Source: Ligilactobacillus ceti DSM 22408
Lineage (GTDB): Bacteria > Bacillota > Bacilli > Lactobacillales > Lactobacillaceae
DNA: 64,000 nucleotides
Direction of reading: 5' to 3'
Assembly: GCF_000423245.1 (NCBI RefSeq)
Contig: NZ_AUHP01000012.1
Span: forward strand, 1-64,000
In this document: piece by piece, positions 56,935 through 64,000 of the stretch
Layout of the letters: the number at the start of each line of letters is the position of its first letter
Position numbering within the stretch: position 1 is the first letter of the stretch
Notes under the pieces: generated by a model
Seen by the model: only the letters and a program-made list of their open reading frames with translations
Database searches by the model: none
Told to the model about the DNA's origin: nothing
Position numbers and translations under genes: made by a program

Positions 56935-57873
56935 TTAAATTTGCAGCAATAAATCAGCACATAATATCAATAATGGTAAACTCGCAATAGAAAACACGGT
57001 CGATAAACACATTAATTTCGTGGGAAATTCTAAATCATAATCATTCAATAAACTAAATAATACTGCTGTACCCGACACTGGACAACTAACCATAATTAAC
57101 GTTGCCATCAAAGCAGGCGTGTTCAAAGGCAACCAAATTAACACTAACAAAACGATCCCCGGAACTAAAATATTCCGGACAAATACCCCTTGCCAAATAA
57201 AACGATCGTTGGCTAATTGTTTCCATTTCACAGCACCTAAATTAGTCCCAATAATAATCATACTTAATGGTGTATTTAAATTAACCACCTGATGAATAGT
57301 AGTCACTAAAATATCTGGTAAATGAATTTGAGTAATAAATAACAACAATCCCACTAAAGATGCAATCACATTCGGATTCAATAATGCTTCTTTTAAATTT
57401 TGCCGGATATCTTTGGTTTTTTTAAATAAACCAACACCATGTGTCCACATAAAAATGTTATAAACTACCAAATATGGTACCGCAAAAAAAACTGCTGTTT
57501 TGCCTAAAATTGCTTGTACTAAAGGCGCTCCCATAAAACCAGCATTCGAATATGGAGCTCCATAACGTAAAACTGCTCTTTTTTGTACATCAGCGACTCT
57601 TTTATCAGTAAATACTAACTTTCCAATTAAAATCGCTAATAAAAAGACACCAATAACAGTCGCAAAAACAATAAAAAATAATTCTAAACGTCGCCATGAA
57701 AATTTTTGTAAAAAAGCATTCACAATTAAACATGGTGAAACTATGTATAATAAAACATTCGTCATATCTTTAGTTGTTTGTTCACTAATTAAATTAATAT
57801 GACGACAAAAATATCCAATCCCCATCAATAAAAACATGATGACAACTTGTTGGACAGAAATAAAAAAGGTCAT
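56935..57873 (-). CDS. AEC-family transporter (second tandem copy)
   Basis: The 312-residue carrier is closely similar to its downstream neighbour over the whole length: shared stretches include QQVVIMFLLMG-GY, LLYIVSPCLIVNAFLQKF, YSNAGFMGAPLVQAILG and DLEFPTKLMCLSTVFS. The two arose by tandem duplication. The ATG at 57873 gives the natural start. Substrate not predictable; organic-acid exchange is the usual role in this group. Confidence 0.9.
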   Translation of the reverse strand: MTFFISVQQVVIMFLLMGIGYFCRHINLISEQTTKDMTNVLLYIVSPCLIVNAFLQKFSWRRLELFFIVFATVIGVFLLAILIGKLVFTDKRVADVQKRAVLRYGAPYSNAGFMGAPLVQAILGKTAVFFAVPYLVVYNIFMWTHGVGLFKKTKDIRQNLKEALLNPNVIASLVGLLLFITQIHLPDILVTTIHQVVNLNTPLSMIIIGTNLGAVKWKQLANDRFIWQGVFVRNILVPGIVLLVLIWLPLNTPALMATLIMVSCPVSGTAVLFSLLNDYDLEFPTKLMCLSTVFSIASLPLLILCADLLLQI

Positions 57874-57914
57874 CGCTTTGCTCGCTTTCTATAATTTTTA
57901 TCTTCCTAATAAAA

Positions 57915-57941
57915 AAACTGTCAATTTAAAATTGACAGTTT
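57915..57941 (-). terminator. Terminator of the sortase gene
   Basis: AAACTGTCAATTT pairs with AAATTGACAGTTT; TTTTATTAGG follows in the minus direction. Confidence 0.85.
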
Positions 57942-57995
57942 TAATAACATGTTATTTTAACATAATTCTCGAAACGTTTTAGAATTATTTTAAAT

Positions 57996-58670
57996 TTAAA
58001 CAAACATTTTTAGTTTTTTATCAGTTGCTTGTGTTACTTTAGTTAATTCACCACGCACAATAACCCGATCTGGTTCACCCACGTGACCAGAAGCACATGT
58101 AACTAACGTGATTAATTTCCGACCAGGAACTTGATCAACCCATTGCACCTGCGTTTCATCAACAGTCACACGTTGCGTAATTGTATATGTGTAAATTTTC
58201 TTACCATCTGTTAAATAAATTTTTTGGCCTTTTTTAGCTTTATCTAAAGGTCCAAAAACAATATCAGGATCTAACATATGGTGACCAGCTAAACAATAAT
58301 TACCTTCACCCATTTTTTGATTAGGATGCATTGTTCCGGCCCCGTGCATTAAAGCTTGATTATTTAATCCATAAAAGATTGGTAATTTAATGTTCAAAGC
58401 AGGTATCGCCATTTTACCAATAACATTTTGTTTATCAAACATTGCTTGTAATACTTTTTTATTATCAACTGCTTCGACTTTACTAAAATCAAAGTTCGCA
58501 TCTTGATCTTTTTTCGGATTAATTTTTGCATTTAAATCAGTTTGAATTAAATGATTCACGACAAAATTTTTAATTGGCTGATTAAAGACTAAAGCTAAAC
58601 CAACAATTAATAAAATCCCCGTTAAAATTCGTAACCAAATTTTTTTTGCATTTTTTTGTTTTTCTGCCAT
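57996..58670 (-). CDS. srtA: Class A sortase
   Basis: This transpeptidase cuts LPXTG signals and links proteins to the cell wall. The 224-residue protein has an N-terminal membrane anchor (about 12-29) and a sortase barrel with His130 in CLAGHHM, Cys192 in ITLVTCASG and Arg202 in DRVIVRGE. Two substrates are in the window: the SEC10/PgrA protein (LPKTGE) and probably the Cna-B adhesin. It is transcribed alone as a housekeeping sortase would be. Confidence 0.94.
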   Translation of the reverse strand: MAEKQKNAKKIWLRILTGILLIVGLALVFNQPIKNFVVNHLIQTDLNAKINPKKDQDANFDFSKVEAVDNKKVLQAMFDKQNVIGKMAIPALNIKLPIFYGLNNQALMHGAGTMHPNQKMGEGNYCLAGHHMLDPDIVFGPLDKAKKGQKIYLTDGKKIYTYTITQRVTVDETQVQWVDQVPGRKLITLVTCASGHVGEPDRVIVRGELTKVTQATDKKLKMFV

Positions 58671-58729
58671 TTATTTCACCTCATAAGCAAATTGTTCTTT
58701 CTGCATGTCATATTGTAACATGTTTTAAA

Positions 58730-61700
58730 TTAATTTAATTCAACTAAAGCACCAACTTCAACTAAATATAAATATTTATGTGTGATTTCGCGTTTTAAAA
58801 TACGCTCCAAAGCAATGGCATATAAATCTAATTGACCTTGATAACGTTCCTTTAATTGTTGAATCGATTCTTCTTTAGTTTGAAACTGGTCATCACGAAC
58901 ATAATTAGTTTTATAATCAAATAAAATAACTTTATCATCTAATACTAAATAACCATCAATCACACCATGAACTAAAATGGGAGCTGTTTGTTGGGCAGAA
59001 ACCCCGGCAAATAATTTATGTGCGGGATAAAGTAACGAAAACGGAACTTCACGATAAACATGGTCAGCATGTGCTTGAATTTCGCGACCAAAATCACTCG
59101 CAAAAAAGTCAACTACTGCTTGGCAATCAACTTTTTGCGCTACTTCTGACGTAATAAATCCTTTGTGAACTTCACTCGTTAATAAATCTTGTACTACATC
59201 TAAAGTTATAGGTTGATTTAAAGGAACTTTTTGGAATAACAAGTGCATTGCCGAACCAACTTGTGCTGCTGAAACAGTCGTAGTAGTTGTCATAAATTTT
59301 GGCAGACCCAAATCTTCTTTAACATAACGATTTACGGCTTGTAACTGATCGGCTTGATATTGCAACTCAATTTGCGGTAATTGTGTTATATCAGGATCAG
59401 TCATTAATTGACTAATTTCAGAAACAGCTTGATATGCCGTTGTTTTAGTTAAGGCTGCTTGCGGATATTGTGCATGCAACATCCGATCAACATAATTTTT
59501 AGCTTCAGCAGATAGTTTCTCTGTTGTTTCGGACTGAGATTTAACTAAGTTTTTAATTTTTTCTTTTTGTTCCTTTAACCAAGTTTGAATATCTAAAGGT
59601 TGTTTCGTTTCTAAAGTAGCTAAAGTGTCTGGTGTACTCAAAACCACTTTAAAATCAGCTTGATTTTCTTTTAAATAAGCCGGTTGATAATAATCACTCG
59701 TCCGCTGAATCCCACTTTGATCAAATTGTGAACTACGGATTAAACTCATCCCAATCCAACTCATTAAATTTTTAGCATTTTTTCTTAAACTAGCGTTATA
59801 CACTAAAGTTTGATCATTAGCGCTTTTTTCCCATTCAGCTAACATTGCTTCTTGACTATCATACGCCCCAACAATTAATAATCTTTGCTCAGCACGCGTC
59901 AAAGCTACATACAATTTACGCATTTCTTCTGCAGCATTTTTTTGCCGCGTCCGTTCTAAAATCACATCATATAACAATGTTTTACGTTTAATTCTTTGTT
60001 GTAAATTCAAAAGGTTAATCCCAACACCATATTTATTATCTAAAACAAGCGGTCCTTTCAAATCTTGTTTATTAAATCCACTTGTTGTGTCTAATAAAAA
60101 CACCACCGGAAATTCAAGCCCTTTACTACCATGAATTGTCATAACTTGCACAGCATTATTTTGAGCATTAATTTTTGCTGCGGAAAGATCTTCTTTTCCT
60201 TCTAAATTCGCAATAAACTTCACAAACTGGAATAGTCCTTTAAAACTGGTTTTTTCATAAACAGTTGCTCGTTCATACAATGCATGTAAATTAGCTTGCC
60301 GTTGTTTACCACCAGGCATTCCACCAACATAATCTAACAAACCAGTTTGATTATATATTTCCCAAATTAAGGTCGCTAATTTATTTTGCCGCGCAATCGT
60401 TCGGAAGCGATCTAATTCAGCTAAAAAATTGGTGATTTTTGGATATAATTTTTGGGCTAAAACGCTCGCTTTATTTTCTTGATATTCATTCACAAACGCT
60501 TGTAAAGCTTGATAATAATCACCCATCTGATCATTAATTCTCAAATAAGCTAATTCATTTTCTTTTAATCCAACAATTGGTGAACGTAAAACTGCGACTA
60601 ATGGAATATCTTGATAAGGATTATCAATAATCTTCAAATAAGAAACCATCATTTGTAATTCAGTTGTTTGAAAATAATTATCTGTATCATTCACATCTAA
60701 AGGAATCCCAAATTGTTGAAACTTATCTGTTAATAATAAGTTATTCTTTTTCGCAGCAACTAAAATAACAATATCGCGATATTCAATAGGACGCATAATT
60801 TTTTGTTCACGATCATAAATCATTTCTTGATTAGCAATCATTTGTTTAATCCGTTGCGCAACCGTTAAAACTTGGCCTTCAATTTTACTTTGAACACTAA
60901 AATTAGCATTAAAAGGTTCTTTGAAATCCCCAGGAAGCGTATTATCAGTTGTCCGTTCTGCTTTATTGTCCAAATAAATTAAAACTTCTGTGGGTTGTTG
61001 TGTTTCTTCAGGATAATATTTCGCACCAAAAGCTAAGCGCGCCACTTCATCATAAACCATTTCACCAACTTGCGAATTCATAATTTGTGAAAAAATCAAA
61101 TTCGTAAATTCAGTCACATTTTGAACAGAGCGAAAATTCTCTGCTAAAATAATTCGTTCATCAGGTTGATCAGGTTCAGCATATTTTTGATATTTACCTA
61201 AGAATAAAGTCGGATCTGCTAAACGGAAACCATAAATTGATTGTTTAACATCACCAACCATAAAAACATTCCCTGGATTTTTTTTCGCTAAAGCCATTAA
61301 AATAGCTTCTTGTAAAGCGTTCGTATCTTGATATTCATCAATCATAATTTCTTGATAATTATCTTGTAACACTTGTTGAATTTGTTGTGCTTGATCATTA
61401 TTTGTTGTTAAAATTTCTAAACTTAAACGTTCTAAATCATTAAAATCCAACATATGTCGTTGTTGTTTTTCATTTGCATATGCACGCGCAAAATTTTGCA
61501 CTACTTCACTTAATTTTTGTACAATCGGATGCGCTGCTTGTAAAGTCGTTTTGATTTGTTCTTCATCCAACAAAAACCAACTTTCAGATAATTTTTTCAA
61601 TTGATCTTTAACACCAGCAACTAAACCGTTAATTTGTTTTTTCACAATTTCATCTTCAGGTGTTAAATCAGCTTTCTTGGGATACCCTGATAAAGTCACG

Positions 61701-62542
61701 AATTTAACTTGCAACGCTTGGCGAATTCCATCCCATGAACCACCTAATTGATTACGACAAGCTGTAATTAACTCAAGATCTTTTTCAATCTTAGCGGCAA
61801 CTTTGTCAAAACCATAAGAAAAAGCTTGTTGATAAGCTTGTTGTAAATTTTCTTGAGCTAAAAGAAGTTCATTTTTTAAAATTGGTAAAATATTCTCAGT
61901 AAATAATGGTGTTTTAGTCAAACTTTCTTCACTAACAGCATAAACTGAACTTAATTGTTCTAACCAAGCATTTTCATCTGGCTGCACACGTGAATAATTA
62001 AACGTTTTAAAAACAATCTCTGTTAAAGCTTCATCATCACGATCACTAGCAAAATTTAAAGTTAAAGCTTCAAACTCCTGATCATTTTGTGCATAATAAC
62101 TTTCACGAACTTCTTCCCAAACTTTTTCACGTAATAATTGTTGTTCCATCGAATCAGTAATCATACGAAAATTAGGATCTAAATCAATAACATAATAATA
62201 ACGTTTAATTAAATATGAACAAAAAGAATCAATAGTACTAATATTAGCAACATTCAAAGCTAGCAATTGTTCTTGATAATAACGTTTTTGATTTTGATCA
62301 TTAGTCAACTTCAATTCTTGCCGCAACTCGGCTTGAATTCTTTCTTTCATTTCTCGGGCAGCTGCATCTGTAAAAGTTACAACTAATAAATCATTTAAAC
62401 TAATCCCACTTTTAATTTTTTCAATTACACGTTGTACCAAAACACGTGTTTTTCCAGAACCAGCTGAAGCTGCAACTAAAATATTTTTCCCACTATCATA
62501 CACAGCTTGTTCTTGTGCTGGTGTTAAAGTGATTTTCGCCAT
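58730..62542 (-). CDS. addA: ATP-dependent helicase/nuclease subunit A (AddA/RexA)
   Basis: The 1270-residue protein is a UvrD-like helicase with a C-terminal RecB-type nuclease domain. Motifs are Walker A AASAGSGKTRVLV near residue 25, the DEYQDTNALQ motif II near 405, AENFRS near 475, MTIHGSKGLEFPVV near 805 and VALTRAEQRLL near 890; the nuclease shows VILFDYKTNYV near 1215 and QLDLYAIAL. It repairs double-strand breaks with RexB. Its ATG overlaps the rexB stop by one base (TAATG). Confidence 0.97.
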   Translation of the reverse strand: MAKITLTPAQEQAVYDSGKNILVAASAGSGKTRVLVQRVIEKIKSGISLNDLLVVTFTDAAAREMKERIQAELRQELKLTNDQNQKRYYQEQLLALNVANISTIDSFCSYLIKRYYYVIDLDPNFRMITDSMEQQLLREKVWEEVRESYYAQNDQEFEALTLNFASDRDDEALTEIVFKTFNYSRVQPDENAWLEQLSSVYAVSEESLTKTPLFTENILPILKNELLLAQENLQQAYQQAFSYGFDKVAAKIEKDLELITACRNQLGGSWDGIRQALQVKFVTLSGYPKKADLTPEDEIVKKQINGLVAGVKDQLKKLSESWFLLDEEQIKTTLQAAHPIVQKLSEVVQNFARAYANEKQQRHMLDFNDLERLSLEILTTNNDQAQQIQQVLQDNYQEIMIDEYQDTNALQEAILMALAKKNPGNVFMVGDVKQSIYGFRLADPTLFLGKYQKYAEPDQPDERIILAENFRSVQNVTEFTNLIFSQIMNSQVGEMVYDEVARLAFGAKYYPEETQQPTEVLIYLDNKAERTTDNTLPGDFKEPFNANFSVQSKIEGQVLTVAQRIKQMIANQEMIYDREQKIMRPIEYRDIVILVAAKKNNLLLTDKFQQFGIPLDVNDTDNYFQTTELQMMVSYLKIIDNPYQDIPLVAVLRSPIVGLKENELAYLRINDQMGDYYQALQAFVNEYQENKASVLAQKLYPKITNFLAELDRFRTIARQNKLATLIWEIYNQTGLLDYVGGMPGGKQRQANLHALYERATVYEKTSFKGLFQFVKFIANLEGKEDLSAAKINAQNNAVQVMTIHGSKGLEFPVVFLLDTTSGFNKQDLKGPLVLDNKYGVGINLLNLQQRIKRKTLLYDVILERTRQKNAAEEMRKLYVALTRAEQRLLIVGAYDSQEAMLAEWEKSANDQTLVYNASLRKNAKNLMSWIGMSLIRSSQFDQSGIQRTSDYYQPAYLKENQADFKVVLSTPDTLATLETKQPLDIQTWLKEQKEKIKNLVKSQSETTEKLSAEAKNYVDRMLHAQYPQAALTKTTAYQAVSEISQLMTDPDITQLPQIELQYQADQLQAVNRYVKEDLGLPKFMTTTTTVSAAQVGSAMHLLFQKVPLNQPITLDVVQDLLTSEVHKGFITSEVAQKVDCQAVVDFFASDFGREIQAHADHVYREVPFSLLYPAHKLFAGVSAQQTAPILVHGVIDGYLVLDDKVILFDYKTNYVRDDQFQTKEESIQQLKERYQGQLDLYAIALERILKREITHKYLYLVEVGALVELN

Positions 62543-64000
62543 TATTCTCCCTCCTCTTGCTCGACTGAAATTGCTTTTAAAATTTCCGACTTAGCTAACT
62601 TTTCAACATCACGATAGTGATTATCAGGTAGCAATTCATCAAATTGCATAATTGCTTTATATTCAGAATATTGCAAAGCTGTTTCTTGATCAGAATAGCG
62701 AATTGGATTCAAAGCATTTTCACCGGCAAAAATCGCTTCCCCAGCTGCTTTAATTAATTGTTCATTATGATATAGCAATAATTCTAATTCTTCTTGAGTA
62801 ATTAAATTGGTTAAATTTTTATTGTATTGATCTTTTTTAGTTAAACCAACTTGATAAATATCAGAACTCGCTCCCGGCTCTAATTGATCATCTAAATTAG
62901 CTAAAAGTTCCCGATCATCCAGTAAAATCCCTTTTAATTTATGTTCTTTAAATAAAATTTGTGCCGCTTGGCTTAAATCACCTTTCAAATCTTTATAATT
63001 TAAAACAGGATCGACAATCTGCATATATAATGCTCCAGCCGGTAAAATTTCCTTCTTGGTTGCTGGCTGTTTAATTAATTTATTAGCATTATTCAATAAA
63101 GCTTGTAAATAAGTTAACATCTGCATACTTGTGCCATAATAAGCTTTTAAATATTCAAATTTTTTAGCACTCGATTTATAATCTACTAAGCCAATATATG
63201 TTTTATCCGGTAAACTAATTTGATCAACCCGGTCAATAATTCCCCGAACTGCAATTTTATTTTTCGAACCAATAGGATACACTAACGGAGCTAATCCTTC
63301 TTTGCTGCCGTGATGTCCAAATAAAACTTCTGTTCCAATAGTTTTTAAATTTTTAGAAACTTGCCGTTGGCGGTGCATTACCCAACCCATATGTTGAATG
63401 GTTGCTTGTAATTGCCGACTAATAAATTTCATACGCGCTGTAGATTGTAAAATTTGGAATTGTGGTTCTTGTAAAATCTCAGTCATAACTTGATTCAAAT
63501 ATTGTAAATATTCTTTTTCAGTAACATTTTTAATATCTTGATTACTTTGGGCTAATTTATTAAATAATTGTTCAAATGCTAAATGGAATAACGATCCTTT
63601 ATCGGCATTCGTAAGTTCAAATACATCTCGCTCTTGCAACTTCAAACCATATTTCAAAAAATAAGCATATTGATTATTATAAAATTCTTCTAATTTCGAA
63701 ATTGACGTATTCAACGTATCACCATATAACAACTTAACACTCGTCTCTGTTAAAGGTTCGGGTTGATTAGTATATTGTAAACTAGCTAATAATTTATTCA
63801 TTAAATCAGCTTCTGCAGGAGTCGCGTCAGCTTGTAATTGTGCATAGACATATTGCCAAATAATCGGTAACGGCAAACCTTGTTCTTGATAATCACGCAT
63901 TGTCTGAATTAAATTACTTAATGTAGTTCTTTTCGTAGTAATTAATGTTCTAACATCACCAGCTTCTTGGATTTCTTGCGACACAATTTTAATATCAATT
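62542..64000 (-). CDS. addB: ATP-dependent nuclease subunit B (AddB/RexB), C-terminal part; 5' end outside window
   Basis: The frame is open to the right edge, so only about the last 486 residues are seen; the full protein is normally over 1100. The nuclease motif is clear: GIIDRVDQI, IGLVDYKSSAKKFEY and the Q-x-x-x-Y helix TSMQMLTYLQAL. The region equal to the iron-sulfur Cys cluster of B. subtilis AddB reads TALQYSEYKAIMQFD, with no Cys at all, as in the lactococcal/streptococcal RexB branch. It precedes rexA with overlapping stop and start. Confidence 0.93.
   Translation of the reverse strand, partial: IDIKIVSQEIQEAGDVRTLITTKRTTLSNLIQTMRDYQEQGLPLPIIWQYVYAQLQADATPAEADLMNKLLASLQYTNQPEPLTETSVKLLYGDTLNTSISKLEEFYNNQYAYFLKYGLKLQERDVFELTNADKGSLFHLAFEQLFNKLAQSNQDIKNVTEKEYLQYLNQVMTEILQEPQFQILQSTARMKFISRQLQATIQHMGWVMHRQRQVSKNLKTIGTEVLFGHHGSKEGLAPLVYPIGSKNKIAVRGIIDRVDQISLPDKTYIGLVDYKSSAKKFEYLKAYYGTSMQMLTYLQALLNNANKLIKQPATKKEILPAGALYMQIVDPVLNYKDLKGDLSQAAQILFKEHKLKGILLDDRELLANLDDQLEPGASSDIYQVGLTKKDQYNKNLTNLITQEELELLLYHNEQLIKAAGEAIFAGENALNPIRYSDQETALQYSEYKAIMQFDELLPDNHYRDVEKLAKSEILKAISVEQEEGE

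Overview
The window is AT-rich chromosomal DNA (mid-30s % GC by eye) from a Gram-positive Lactobacillales bacterium, most likely in the family Lactobacillaceae. Supporting evidence: AGGAGG ribosome sites, a class A sortase with LPXTG or Cna-type surface proteins, RexAB-type recombination genes, class II HMG-CoA reductase, a VanRS-like two-component system beside a PBP5-type carboxypeptidase, and the lactobacillar IpaB/EvcA-type and DUF1149-type proteins. A complete pyruvate dehydrogenase operon would fit a Weissella/Leuconostoc-like or related heterofermenter, but genus is not resolved. I saw no tRNA, rRNA, insertion sequence, prophage or CRISPR array.

Layout. 1-2.4 kb: front part of a large surface adhesin (choice-of-anchor A domain plus Cna-B repeats), running off the left edge. 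2.5-22 kb: nagB, an ABC-F protein, then a block matching the Bacillus subtilis metS-tatD-rnmV-ksgA-veg-ispE-purR-glmU-prs order. It is interrupted by a TetR-controlled ABC exporter, a glycerate kinase with inverted ispE, and a 1050-residue SEC10/PgrA-type LPXTG protein between rnmV and ksgA. 22-31 kb: HdeD-like protein, sirtuin, IpaB/EvcA-family protein, HMG-CoA reductase, Ppx/GppA, EamA exporter, a glycosyltransferase/SGNH pair and lipoate ligase. 31-36 kb: pdhABCD. 36-43 kb: small membrane proteins, a GntR-controlled ABC transporter, PAP2, an unusual ClC protein, AzlCD and a CPBP protease. 43-47 kb: a giant YhgE/Pip protein and a 53-residue membrane protein. 47-55 kb: dacA with its VanRS-like regulators, guaB, a Mg2+-efflux-type CNNM protein, DUF1149 and an L,D-transpeptidase. 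55-64 kb: a 46-residue protein, two tandem AEC carriers, sortase A and rexAB (rexB runs off the right edge).

Themes. Cell envelope and surface functions dominate: UDP-GlcNAc supply (nagB, glmU), peptidoglycan trimming (dacA, L,D-transpeptidase), sortase and two surface proteins. Lipoate ligase sits just downstream of the lipoate-dependent pdh operon. Several promoters can be read directly, with operators: a TTGACA-N17-TATATT promoter flanked by two TetR palindromes, a nagB promoter with NagR-like sites, a pdh promoter with a CcpA-like cre, and a GntR promoter with a 32-bp inverted repeat.

Less expected items: a GntR regulator whose only sensible start codon is ATC; an orphan small-RNA gene at about 50.8 kb; two unlisted small proteins (53 and 46 residues); a 10-base box shared by the promoters of the response regulator and dacA; and a ClC protein lacking the usual GSGIP segment.
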